Assembly (NCBI GenBank): GCA_051879195.1
Contig: JBJELO010000092.1
Location: 1 to 51,016 of the forward strand
Reading direction: 5' to 3'
Length of the DNA stretch: 51,016 bases
Source of the DNA: TWA4 sp051879195
GTDB taxonomy: Bacteria; Bacillota; Clostridia; Lachnospirales; Lachnospiraceae
A program made the translations under genes and the position numbers. Below the pieces are notes generated by a model. It did not search any database, was not told where the DNA came from, and was given only the letters and a program-made list of their open reading frames with translations. Position 1 is the stretch's first letter; each line of letters opens with the position of its first letter. This document shows, in pieces, positions 33,559 through 41,923 of this stretch.

Positions 33559-34551
33559 TTATATAAATTCAAACAGCAATCCGCAGATATCTTCTGCCAT
33601 AGCGTCGTGTTCGGGACTGCTGCAGCAGGATTTCACCAGTTCGGACAGTGCTTCATAGGAATAAGCCATGCCTTCCAGTTTTTCTCCGATGCTGGCAATA
33701 AAATGCTCGTCATTGGCGTCGGAATACAGTTGAGCGGTAGTGATCATACCTTTGTCTACGTTCAGATTCAGGTCAAAATCGCCCCAGGCAAACCGTCTGT
33801 TGATCCGGTTTTTGAACTTGATGCGACGGCCGTAAAGCCAGTTGTCGTCGCTGAATATTTTTTCATAGGAGCTGATTACAGCAGGATCCAGATCCTCGCC
33901 CGACATGGGAAGAGCTTTCAGCCCGTAGACCCGTTCAAATGCTTCAAACATCTTCCTGCGCATGGTCTCGATATCGAGAGAAGGACAGAAATCGACGAGG
34001 TTTGCAACTCTTGATTTTACGGAGCTTACGCCTTTTGACTCCAGCTTGCTGCGGTCCACATTGAGATACTCCGACATTATGGCAGTATCCACATTGACCA
34101 GCAATGTGCCGTGGTGATAACGGCGGTCTCCCGATTTATAAAATGCATTGCCTGAAAATTTCCGCCCCTCAATGGTCAGGTCATTACGCCCTGTCTTTTC
34201 GGCGGTAAGATCCAGAAGGCGGCAGGCCTCAATAATAACCTGCAGCTGCTTGTCCACATCATAATTATCCTTTTTGGCAAGAAATGTAAAATTCAGGTTT
34301 CCCTTATCGTGGAAAACGGCTCCTCCGCCGGACAGACGGCGCACCGGAAAGCCTCCGTCATCGATCAGCTTGCTGACATAAAGTTCTTTCCAGGCATTCT
34401 GGTTATAGCCGTATACAACTGTTCTTTCGTTCTGCCACAGATAAAGGATTACTGTATTGTCATCCACCGTGTCAAACAAATACTTCTCAAGAGCCAGATT
34501 GAAATATGGATAAAACGTATTGCTGGAAATGGTTTTGATTTGTGTAACCAT
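33559..34551 (-). CDS. lplA: lipoate--protein ligase A
   Basis: Attaches lipoate to carrier domains such as the glycine cleavage H protein or 2-oxoacid dehydrogenases. The ATG at 34551 lies behind GAGAGGTG on the minus strand and gives 330 residues; a GTG at 34560 is a weaker option. Signature motifs are RRLSGGGAVFHDKGNLNFTF, KFSGNAFYKSGDRRYHHGT and NYDVDKQLQ. The C-terminal accessory domain found in bacterial LplA is present. Scavenged lipoate may support glycine synthase/cleavage, which is linked to the folate C1 pool of acetogens. Confidence 0.95.
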   Translation of the reverse strand: MVTQIKTISSNTFYPYFNLALEKYLFDTVDDNTVILYLWQNERTVVYGYNQNAWKELYVSKLIDDGGFPVRRLSGGGAVFHDKGNLNFTFLAKKDNYDVDKQLQVIIEACRLLDLTAEKTGRNDLTIEGRKFSGNAFYKSGDRRYHHGTLLVNVDTAIMSEYLNVDRSKLESKGVSSVKSRVANLVDFCPSLDIETMRRKMFEAFERVYGLKALPMSGEDLDPAVISSYEKIFSDDNWLYGRRIKFKNRINRRFAWGDFDLNLNVDKGMITTAQLYSDANDEHFIASIGEKLEGMAYSYEALSELVKSCCSSPEHDAMAEDICGLLFEFI

Positions 34552-34599
34552 TGGACTCACCTCTCTTCGTCATAATGAAAAATGTTACCGGATAAAGCA

Positions 34600-34746
34600 T
34601 CACTGTCGGATATAGACACCCTGAGACTCAATCCAGTCTTCCAGTTCCTGCAAAGCATCATGGGCCCAGTTGGGATCCGGTTCTTTTTTGGCTTCCGGAG
34701 TTTCCATTGTCTCGCTGTCCTTTTTCTTTTCTGTGTCATCTATCAT
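34600..34746 (-). CDS. 48-residue acidic small protein upstream of lplA
   Basis: A short ORF starting MIDDTEKKKDSETMETP and ending WIESQGVYIRQ. It has a textbook ribosome site (AAGGAGG, 8 bases before the ATG) and sits first in the unit that goes on to lplA and folT, 48 bp before lplA. A good promoter lies about 55 bases upstream. The N-terminal half is Lys/Glu-rich and likely disordered; the C-terminal half looks like an amphipathic helix. I do not recognise a family. The strong translation signal is the main evidence that it is real. Confidence 0.65.
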   Translation of the reverse strand: MIDDTEKKKDSETMETPEAKKEPDPNWAHDALQELEDWIESQGVYIRQ

Positions 34747-34799
34747 AAATGGTACCTCCTTATTTGCAGCAAATCGTTCTCCGCTGCATAGATATGGTA

Positions 34800-34828
34800 A
34801 TTATATAAATAAATAGTGAAATTGTAAA
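34800..34828 (-). promoter_or_regulatory. sigma-A promoter of the lplA-folT unit
   Basis: On the minus strand TTTACA (34823-34828), a 17-base spacer and TATAAT (34800-34805). It is the only strong promoter upstream of the 48-residue ORF. Confidence 0.8.
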
Positions 34829-35006
34829 GAAAATTATGCACATTTTGTGGCTATTTTACAATTTTTTCTTACAGAATCCGATTATTTCACGGATGAATAC
34901 AAAATAGGATTAGAAATGCAGGAGACAGTTAGCATAATGCATAGAACGTGTCAATAAAAAAATACAAGAGAACGTGCTATGTGCACAAAAAAATACAAAA
35001 AAACTA

Positions 35007-35035
35007 TTGTATATTTTTACTAAATGTGATATTCT
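35007..35035 (+). promoter_or_regulatory. putative promoter of the flavoredoxin gene
   Basis: TTGTAT (35007-35012), a 17-base spacer and TATTCT (35030-35035) with an upstream TGTG. It implies a leader of about 330 bases. The stretch 34829-35006 between the two divergent promoters is AT-rich and I see nothing else in it. Confidence 0.55.
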
Positions 35036-35163
35036 TATATCAAGATATGGTTGATGAAGGCAGTGATGATTTCAGTGATGACAAATATGGGGGGTCTGAT
35101 CTGGAGCACATTGTTATATAAGCAGACAGAAGATAAGATTATGGAACAGATAGTATATCTGTA

Positions 35164-35342
35164 TGTGCGTCGAACAGCTGTGTGTGATGGGTAGGCACAT
35201 AGCGTGCGGGTTTCGGAAACCGGCATTCGGCAATCATCGATATTGTAATGGGGTTTTGTATGGAACGGAAGGTCTGATGTTTGTGGATTCACAGCCTATT
35301 GAAATGGCAGATGCAGGATTCATGTGCGGAGTCCTGCATCTG
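35164..35342 (+). promoter_or_regulatory. structured leader of the flavoredoxin gene
   Basis: ATGTGC (35164-35169) pairs with GCACAT (35196-35201), a GGTTT-CGG-AAACC hairpin follows near 35209, and an 11-bp stem CAGATGCAGGA (35308-35318) with TCCTGCATCTG (35332-35342) lies about 12 bases before the ribosome site. The last stem is followed by a short T-rich run and may be an attenuator. No known riboswitch class was recognised. Confidence 0.4.
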
Positions 35343-35367
35343 TTTGTGTGCTCAGGAGGAATTTAAC

Positions 35368-36108
35368 ATGGGTAAACAATACTGGAAACCCGGCAATATG
35401 CTGTATCCGGTCCCTGCTGTCATGGTCAGCTGCGGCCGCGAAAATGAGAAACCGAATATCATCACTGTTGCATGGACTTCCACATCCTGCTCTTCTCCGG
35501 CGATGGTTTCCATATCCATCCGTCCGGAACGTCATTCCTATAATATTATTAAAGAAACCGGAGAATTTGTGGTCAATCTGGTAACCGAGGAACTGGTTTA
35601 CGCGGCAGATTACTGTGGCGTCCGTTCCGGTCGTGATGTTGACAAATTTGAGCAGATGAAACTGACACCTCTGCAGTCCAAAACTGTAAAAGCACCCGGC
35701 ATTAGTGAAAGCCCCGTTAACATTGAGTGCAAAGTGGTTCAGATCATTCCGCTGGGAAGCCATGACCTTATTCTGGGTGAAGTTACCGGCGTGACTGTAG
35801 ATGATCAATATATGGATGAAACCGGCCGGTTCAATCTGAGCCAGGCAAAGCTTGCTGTATACTCCCACGGAGAATATTACGGACTGGGCCGGAAGATCGG
35901 CACATTCGGATATTCTGTGGCAAAGAAGAAAAACACCGGCAGCATAATAGAGATTGAAAGAAAAAAGTCCGAAGACCAGCATAGCCGGAAGAGTCAGCAG
36001 AACAGGCAGAACCAGAAAGGCAAACAAAACCAGCAGAAAAAACAGAGCCAGCAGAACAAACAAAACCGGCAGGGCAAACAAAATCAGCGGAAAAAACAGA
36101 AACAGTAG
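35368..36108 (+). CDS. flavoredoxin / flavin reductase-like FMN protein with Gln/Lys tail
   Basis: FMN-binding split-barrel protein of the flavoredoxin/flavin reductase type, likely a small electron-transfer or flavin-reducing protein. The ATG at 35368 follows AGGAGGAATTT. The core (residues 1-197) has MLYPVPAVMVSCG, the stretch ITVAWTSTSCSSPAMVSISI, SYNIIKETGEFVVNL and ADYCGVRSGRDVDKF. The last 49 residues are almost only Gln, Lys, Asn, Arg and Ser. This strongly basic tail is absent from usual family members and could bind nucleic acid or be disordered. The physiological partner is unknown. Confidence 0.88.
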   Translation: MGKQYWKPGNMLYPVPAVMVSCGRENEKPNIITVAWTSTSCSSPAMVSISIRPERHSYNIIKETGEFVVNLVTEELVYAADYCGVRSGRDVDKFEQMKLTPLQSKTVKAPGISESPVNIECKVVQIIPLGSHDLILGEVTGVTVDDQYMDETGRFNLSQAKLAVYSHGEYYGLGRKIGTFGYSVAKKKNTGSIIEIERKKSEDQHSRKSQQNRQNQKGKQNQQKKQSQQNKQNRQGKQNQRKKQKQ

Positions 36109-36182
36109 AAAAACAGAAACAGCAGAACACACAGGTCAATATAGAATGCCTGCCTGGCAGGACATGAAAGCAGTTCAGGATT

Positions 36183-36392
36183 TCAGTCCTCTTTCGGAGC
36201 CTGAGCTGCTCTTTTTTTCCGGTTCCGGCTGGCGATAATGCCGCCGATACGCCCGCTTTCCTGAGCGGACAGTGCGCCCCAGCCTCCTGCAACGATTTTA
36301 TCATCCAGTCCCAGTTCCTGTGCAATCTCAAATCGCATCAGTTCCTGAGGTGTCAGTTTATTATAATCAAATTCCTTTTTTCGTTTCGCCAT
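36183..36392 (-). CDS. alpha/beta-type small acid-soluble spore protein
   Basis: A 69-residue protein of the SASP family that coats and protects spore DNA. Visible are NKLTPQELMRFEIAQELGL with the germination-protease site around FEIA, and GWGALSAQESGRIGGI, the second conserved block. The C-terminus is basic (RNRKKRA). A good GGAGG site precedes the ATG on the minus strand. It should be transcribed by SigG, encoded at 7212, but I could not place a clear SigG promoter. Confidence 0.88.
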   Translation of the reverse strand: MAKRKKEFDYNKLTPQELMRFEIAQELGLDDKIVAGGWGALSAQESGRIGGIIASRNRKKRAAQAPKED

Positions 36393-36547
36393 AGCATACC
36401 TCCATAAATATGATTTTTTGCATAATCCAGAAAAATATACGGGAGTGTTTCCCTTTTTTCATGTTTTGTGATAAAATGAATTCGGATTATGCCATCCGTT
36501 TCCGGTACAGGACATGGATGAGATTGATATAATGGAGATACAGACTT

Positions 36548-38335
36548 ATGAGCAGATGGACAATCGAAAAACTTCGTGAATACATGAATGGAGCGGGAGT
36601 AGATGCATGGATGGTGAATTCGTCAGATTATCACGATTCCGAATATCCCGGAGATTATTTTAAACAGCGCAGCTTCCTTTCCGGCTTTACCGGTTCGGCG
36701 GGGACGCTGGTTGTTATGGCAGAGGAAGCCGGTCTGTGGACGGACGGCCGATATTTTGTACAGGCAGCGCATCAGCTGGAGGGAAGCGGCATTACGCTGT
36801 ATAAGATGGGGCAGAAAGGTGTGCCCACTGTTGCGGAATTTCTGGCAGAGAAGCTCCCTGAAAACGGCTGTCTCGGTTTCGACGGAAGAACCGTAGGACA
36901 GGAGTACTATCTGGAACTGAAAAAGGCACTGGAAGAGAAGCAGATCCGTTTCTCCCTGCTGGAGGATCTGGGCGGCAAAGTCTGGGAGGACAGACCGGCT
37001 CTTTCCTGCGAGAAAATATGGATTCTTGATGCCGAGAAATACAGCGGTATGACGGTGGCTGAGAAACTTGCCAAAGTACGTGAAAGCATGAAAAAAGCCG
37101 GTGCTGCAGTGCATCTTCTGACCAGTCTTGATGATATCGCATGGCTGTTCAATATCAGAGGCGGTGACGTGGAATGTAATCCGGTGGCTCTTTCCTATGC
37201 AGCAGTCACCATGACTGACGCAGTGCTGTTTGTTCAGGAGGCAGCTCTCGACAGCGAAGTCAGACAGGCGCTGGAAGCACAGGGAATCACTATTCAGCCT
37301 TATAACGCTATTTATGATTACACGGCATCTATCGGGGAATCGGAAACGGTGATGCTGGAAAGCAGCCGGGTAAACTGCGCAATTTATGCGAGACTGCCTG
37401 AGCAGGTGAAGATTATCAACCAGATGAATCCGGAGACTGCCATGAAAGCCATAAAAAATCCTGTCGAGCAGGAAAACATTGTTAAAGCTCACATAAAAGA
37501 CGGCGTTGCCATGGTAAAATTCCTGTACTGGCTGAAACAGAATATTGGAAAGATTCCCATGACAGAGCTCAGCGCAGCTGCCTATCTGGACAAAAAACGT
37601 TCCGAGCAGGAGGGATTTCTGGATCTGAGTTTCGAAACCATATCGGCTTACGGCAGCAACGCGGCCATGTGCCATTACTCCGCAACGGAAGAAACTGACA
37701 CAGAGCTGAAGCCAGAGGGATTTCTGCTGGTTGATTCCGGCGGACAGTATATGGAAGGGACGACTGATATTACCAGAACAATTGTACTGGGTCCCATTAC
37801 GGAAAAACAGAAATTCCACTATACGCTGGTTCTGAAAGGCATGATCGACCTGGCATCGGTTCATTTCCTTTACGGCTGTACCGGCGCCAGCATGGATATT
37901 CTGACAAGAGGTCCCCTGTGGCAGTACGGCCTCGATTACAATCACGGAACCGGCCACGGTGTGGGGTATCTGTTAAATGTTCATGAAGGTCCTCAGCGTA
38001 TTCACTGGAATGCAAGAGGCGGTGCTCAGGCTGTTATTGAACCCGGCATGCTGACCTCCGACGAACCCGGCATGTATCTGGAAGGTGAATATGGTATCCG
38101 GACAGAGAATCTTGTGGTGTGCAAAGAAGCAGACAACAATGAATACGGACGTTTCCTGAAATTTGAAACGGTGACACTGGCCCCCATCGATAAAGAGGCT
38201 ATCGATATTTCTCTGATGACGCCTGCTGAAATCGAATGGCTGAATCAGTATCATGAGAAAGTTTACACGGTTTTGTCTCCTTTTCTGGAAAAAGAAGAAG
38301 CAGACTGGCTGAAAGACGCTTGCAGCAGGATCTAG
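36548..38335 (+). CDS. M24-family aminopeptidase P-like metallopeptidase
   Basis: A 595-residue cytoplasmic peptidase that removes N-terminal residues preceding proline. It has two creatinase-like N-terminal domains, then the pita-bread catalytic domain. Metal-binding motifs are LLVDSGGQYMEGTTDITRT, NHGTGHGVGYLLNVHEGP, DEPGMYLEGEYGIRTEN and a closing FETVTLAPID. The three-domain length matches large X-Pro aminopeptidases. The ATG at 36548 lies behind TGGAGA. mutY follows after 2 bp, so the two are co-transcribed. An inverted repeat GCATAATCC/GGATTATGC (36420-36492) lies upstream. Confidence 0.93.
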   Translation: MSRWTIEKLREYMNGAGVDAWMVNSSDYHDSEYPGDYFKQRSFLSGFTGSAGTLVVMAEEAGLWTDGRYFVQAAHQLEGSGITLYKMGQKGVPTVAEFLAEKLPENGCLGFDGRTVGQEYYLELKKALEEKQIRFSLLEDLGGKVWEDRPALSCEKIWILDAEKYSGMTVAEKLAKVRESMKKAGAAVHLLTSLDDIAWLFNIRGGDVECNPVALSYAAVTMTDAVLFVQEAALDSEVRQALEAQGITIQPYNAIYDYTASIGESETVMLESSRVNCAIYARLPEQVKIINQMNPETAMKAIKNPVEQENIVKAHIKDGVAMVKFLYWLKQNIGKIPMTELSAAAYLDKKRSEQEGFLDLSFETISAYGSNAAMCHYSATEETDTELKPEGFLLVDSGGQYMEGTTDITRTIVLGPITEKQKFHYTLVLKGMIDLASVHFLYGCTGASMDILTRGPLWQYGLDYNHGTGHGVGYLLNVHEGPQRIHWNARGGAQAVIEPGMLTSDEPGMYLEGEYGIRTENLVVCKEADNNEYGRFLKFETVTLAPIDKEAIDISLMTPAEIEWLNQYHEKVYTVLSPFLEKEEADWLKDACSRI

Positions 38336-38337
38336 AT

Positions 38338-39498
38338 ATGGCAGAAAAACAGAATTCAGATATGACGGAAAAGCAGAAAAAAGATATGTCTGAAGAGGAT
38401 TTTTACGGAGCGATGAAACCGGTGGAGGGTGCGGATAGCGGTCTGTCCGGCGAAGAGAGGCTGAAACAGCTTGTCAAACCGTTGCTTCGCTGGTTTGACC
38501 GGAACAAACGCGATCTTCCCTGGAGAAAGGAGCCCACACCGTATCATGTGTGGCTTTCGGAAATCATGCTGCAGCAGACCAGAGTCGAAGCGGTCATTCC
38601 CTATTATAACCGTTTTCTGGAGTGTCTGCCTGACATCCCTGCTCTGGCACAGGTGGAAGAGGAAGAACTGATGAAGCTGTGGCAGGGACTGGGATATTAT
38701 AATCGGGCAAGAAATCTGAAAGCAGCGGCAGAACAGGCAGTGAAGCAGTACGGCGGCAATCTTCCTGCGGATTACGGCAAACTTCTGAAGCTGCCGGGAA
38801 TCGGTTCTTATACGGCAGGTGCTATAGCTTCTATCGCTTTTGGCATTGCCAGACCGGCAGTAGACGGCAATGTGCTGCGGGTAACTGCCAGAATTCTGGC
38901 TTCGGAGGAGGATATCGGGCAGGCAAAAACAAAGAAAAAGATGGAAGAACTTCTGATGTCCATCATCCCCGAAGAACGGCCGGGAGATTTCAATCAGGCG
39001 CTAATGGAATTGGGTGCCATGGTCTGTATCCCCAACGGTGAGCCACGCTGTGATGAATGCCCCGCTTCGGGCATTTGTCTGGCGTACCGCAGCGGCAAAA
39101 CAGACTGCATTCCTTATAAAGAACCGAAAAAACCGCGCCGGATCGAGGAACGCACTGTACTTCTCATCCACTGGAAAAACGGATATGCCCTGCAGAAGCG
39201 GCCCTCAACCGGCCTTCTGGCCAACCTGTACGAATTCCCCAATGTGGAAGGAACACTGAATGGAGAGCAGCTGGCTCAGTATCTGATTGAAGCCGGTGAG
39301 AATACATTTTCAGCCGAACCGCTGCCGCCCTCCAGACACATTTTTACCCATGTGGAATGGCGTATGAGTGCTTACTACGTCACTCTCCGCAAGAAGAAGA
39401 GCGACCGGTTCCGGTTTTATAAAAAGGAAGAGATTCTGGAAAACTGCGCCATTCCCTCGGCATTTTCCGCTTATTTGGAGATTTTGAAAAAGAAATAA
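38338..39498 (+). CDS. mutY: A/G-specific adenine glycosylase MutY
   Basis: Base-excision repair enzyme that removes adenine opposite 8-oxoguanine. The ATG at 38338 is preferred over an in-frame TTG at 38320 that would overlap the peptidase gene; it gives 386 residues. A charged N-terminal extension of about 40 residues precedes the core. Seen are WLSEIMLQQTRVEAVIPYY with the catalytic Glu, the helix-hairpin-helix LPGIGSYTAGAIAS, VDGNVLRV with the catalytic Asp, a 4Fe-4S set in CIPNGEPRCDECPASGIC, and a NUDIX-like C-terminal domain with LLANLYEFPNVEG. Confidence 0.94.
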   Translation: MAEKQNSDMTEKQKKDMSEEDFYGAMKPVEGADSGLSGEERLKQLVKPLLRWFDRNKRDLPWRKEPTPYHVWLSEIMLQQTRVEAVIPYYNRFLECLPDIPALAQVEEEELMKLWQGLGYYNRARNLKAAAEQAVKQYGGNLPADYGKLLKLPGIGSYTAGAIASIAFGIARPAVDGNVLRVTARILASEEDIGQAKTKKKMEELLMSIIPEERPGDFNQALMELGAMVCIPNGEPRCDECPASGICLAYRSGKTDCIPYKEPKKPRRIEERTVLLIHWKNGYALQKRPSTGLLANLYEFPNVEGTLNGEQLAQYLIEAGENTFSAEPLPPSRHIFTHVEWRMSAYYVTLRKKKSDRFRFYKKEEILENCAIPSAFSAYLEILKKK

Positions 39499-39579
39499 CT
39501 CCAAATGGGAAAATCATTCGGGCCGGACGATTTCAACCTGTTTTCATGTCAAAAAATAAAATAAAAAAGCAAATTTTTG

Positions 39580-39633
39580 TTGACTCCTGTAATTATTTGT
39601 GATAAAATTTAAATTTACAGGAGTCAATTTTTT
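39580..39633 (+). terminator. terminator hairpin that contains the rpoD promoter
   Basis: TTGACTCCTGTAA (39580-39592) and TTACAGGAGTCAA (39615-39627) form a perfect 13-bp stem with a 22-base loop, followed by six T. The left arm starts with a TTGACT -35 box and the loop holds TGTGATAAAAT, a -10 region (TAAAAT 39603-39608, 17-base spacer). Read-through RNA from mutY would form the terminator; RNA starting at the promoter would contain only the right arm. Confidence 0.75.
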
Positions 39634-39652
39634 ATACTGAGGAGACGTAAGA

Positions 39653-40795
39653 ATGGGTGAAAAAAAGTTTATGGAGATTCTGAATAAGCTGGTCGAGCTC
39701 GGAAAGAGCAAGAAGGGTGTTCTTGATATGAACGATATCAATGAACAGCTTCAGGGGCTTGAACTGACACCTGAGAATCTGGAACACATTTATACGTACC
39801 TGGAAAACAAAGGAATCGATGTTCTGCGTGTCATGAATGATGAACTTACAAGTGCAGAGAGTGTCATCCTCGATGTCGATGAAGATGATTTCAACGGCTC
39901 GGATGAAGATGAAGAAGATATCAATCTGGACGCCATCGATTTATTGGACGGAATCGGAACCGAAGATCCGGTCAGGATGTACCTGAAGGAAATCGGAACC
40001 GTGCCGCTGCTTACTGCGGATGAAGAGATTGAACTTGCGAAGATGAAAGCCGAGGGCGATGAGAAACAGAGAGCGAGAGCAAAAGAGCGCCTTGTAGAAG
40101 CCAATCTTCGTCTTGTTGTCAGCATTGCAAAGCGCTATACAGGCAGAGGCATGAGTTTTCTGGATCTGGTGCAGGAGGGGAATCTTGGACTGATTAAAGG
40201 CGTGGAGAAGTTTGATTATACCAAGGGGTACAAGCTGAGTACTTATGCAACATGGTGGATCAGACAGTCTGTTACAAGAGCGCTTGCCGATCAGGCCAGA
40301 ACAATCCGTGTTCCGGTACATATGGTAGAGACAATCAACAAGATGTCAAAGATGCAGCGTAAGCTCACACTGGAGTATGGTTATGAACCCTCTGTTGCAG
40401 AGCTGGCGAAGGCGCTGGACATGACTGAAGAAAAAGTGATGGAGATTATGCAGATCGCACGCGAACCTGCATCATTGGAGACACCTATTGGAGAGGAAGA
40501 CGACTCCAATCTTGGCGATTTTGTTGCAGACGGCAATGCCGTGACTCCTGAGGGCAATGTTGAGTCTGTGATGCTGAGAGAACATATTCAGACCCTGCTG
40601 GAAGATCTGAAAGAACGTGAACGTCAGGTTATTGTACTCAGATTTGGTCTGGAAGATGGACATCCCAGAACGCTGGAAGAAGTCGGAAAGGAATTTAACG
40701 TAACAAGAGAACGTATCAGACAGATTGAAGCAAAAGCTTTAAGAAAGCTGCGCAATCCTGTCAGAAGCCGCAGGATCCGCGATTTCCTGGCATAA
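39653..40795 (+). CDS. rpoD: primary RNA polymerase sigma factor (sigma-A)
   Basis: The housekeeping sigma factor. The 380-residue protein has a short region 1.1, an acidic stretch, region 1.2 (DPVRMYLKEIGTVPLLT), region 2 (LVVSIAKRYTGRGMSFLDLV, YKLSTYATWWIRQSVTRAL), region 3 and region 4.2 (TLEEVGKEFNVTRERIRQIE), ending RSRRIRDFLA. Length is typical of Firmicute SigA. Start ATG 39653 follows GAGGAGACG. No dnaG gene precedes it, unlike many Firmicutes. Confidence 0.97.
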   Translation: MGEKKFMEILNKLVELGKSKKGVLDMNDINEQLQGLELTPENLEHIYTYLENKGIDVLRVMNDELTSAESVILDVDEDDFNGSDEDEEDINLDAIDLLDGIGTEDPVRMYLKEIGTVPLLTADEEIELAKMKAEGDEKQRARAKERLVEANLRLVVSIAKRYTGRGMSFLDLVQEGNLGLIKGVEKFDYTKGYKLSTYATWWIRQSVTRALADQARTIRVPVHMVETINKMSKMQRKLTLEYGYEPSVAELAKALDMTEEKVMEIMQIAREPASLETPIGEEDDSNLGDFVADGNAVTPEGNVESVMLREHIQTLLEDLKERERQVIVLRFGLEDGHPRTLEEVGKEFNVTRERIRQIEAKALRKLRNPVRSRRIRDFLA

Positions 40796-40882
40796 GCCGG
40801 ATAATCTGTGAACAGGCGGCTCCGGTTCAGTTGATTGTTACTGGACGGATGTTTGAAACTGTCGTATATATTGATTGATAAA

Positions 40883-40918
40883 GGGCTGCCCCTCTGAACC
40901 GGGAGGGGGGCCTTTTTT
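40883..40918 (+). terminator. intrinsic terminator after rpoD
   Basis: A GC-rich stem, GCCCCTC with GAGGGGGGC, in the sequence after rpoD is followed by six T ending near 40918. Confidence 0.88.
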
Positions 40919-41001
40919 GCTTTGAGTCTGCTGAGATTTTTCTTTTGTTTATATTTATTTCATAGTCTTTTAATTTGATATTCTTCTATTACATGATACA
41001 A

Positions 41002-41182
41002 GGGTCAAAAGGTCATGTATTTCAAGCTCGCTTGGAAATACATGACTTTGGGACCCGCAAAAACATGAGAAAGTAGCAATTTTTCGTAGAAAAATTAGCG
41101 GATTTCGAATGTTTTCAGGATTTCGGGAGCGTGAAACGCGGAGAAATCCGTTTGTATCATGGCGTCAAATTCATTTGACGCC
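41002..41182 (+). repeat. row of hairpins upstream of the Rpn pseudogene
   Basis: Four stems lie in a row without an ORF. GGGTC..GGTCATGTATTTC with GAAATACATGAC..GGACCC spans 41002-41056. AATTTTTC with GAAAAATT lies at about 41079-41098. GGATTTC with GAAATCC lies at about 41117-41150. A perfect GGCGTCAAA/TTTGACGCC hairpin spans 41161-41182. They precede a decayed Rpn-family gene and could be part of a mobile unit or a folded RNA. Confidence 0.6.
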
Positions 41183-41246
41183 TTCATCATTACATGTGTA
41201 TAATAAAATCAATAAATACACAGAGGAGGTAACATATATTACAGAG

Positions 41247-41923
41247 ATGAACAAAACACAGCCGGATTCCACCATGAAGGACTACTGGCGAAACAGCCGG
41301 CGCTTTTCAGATCTGATCAATGGCTGCCTGTTTGAAGGTGAAGAAGTAATCCATGCAGATGCTCTGGTTCCGTATGACACGGATGAATCTGCAGTCGTCC
41401 TTACGAGAGGGGAAAAGAACGTGACGATTCAGCGCAATCGTGATATACTCAAGATGCATATACCGGAAGCGGGATTTGTCCTGATCGGAATAGAGACGAC
41501 AGAAAGCTGTTTAAGGATCCGGAGGTGTACAGTTTTTTTGAAGCATGCCAGCAATTGTACCGGGTCAAAGGAGATCTGTCTGTGTTGGAAGGCATACGTC
41601 TTACCGGAGAGACAGCGATAGCGGTGGGAACAGTAACCGGAAGCAGGGAACTGATAGAAATGGCAGAATCGGAAGGAGATGAAGTAGACATGTGCATGGC
41701 ACTGGATAATCTGATAAAGGAAAAAGTTTCAGAAGGAAAACCTGAAGGAAAACTTGAAGGAAGACGCGAAGGAACACTTGAAACCTGCATCAGTTTTTTC
41801 GAACAGGGGATGATTAGTTTATTGGCTGCAGCGCAGAAATGTGAATTGACGGAAGATGAATTTCTGCGGGAGATAGAGATGAGAAAAGCCGGTATTGGTT
41901 CTGATGGTGGGGGACAGTCATGA
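41247..41923 (+). pseudogene. decayed Rpn-family (PD-(D/E)XK nuclease/transposase-like) gene
   Basis: The N-terminal part in one frame reads NKTQPDSTMKDYWRNSRRFS, LINGCLFEGEEVIHADALVP and RNRDILKMHIPEAGFVLIGIE, the usual start of Lachnospiraceae Rpn-like proteins. Near 41490 the similarity stops and the frame changes by two. The other frame continues DPEVYSFFEACQQLYRVKGD, DMCMALDNLIKEKVSEGK and Glu/Gly/Arg-rich EGKLEGRREG repeats, the typical C-terminus. Most of the nuclease core is missing. This looks like an internal deletion with a frameshift. The ribosome site GAGGAGG (41223-41229) is 17 bases from the ATG, so an ATT nearer to it may have been the original start site. Confidence 0.8.

Noticed and set aside
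35054..35194. 46-residue ORF (MKAVMISVM...) in the flavoredoxin leader
   Set aside because: No ribosome site precedes it and it overlaps the leader stem at 35164-35201; coding is possible but not supported.
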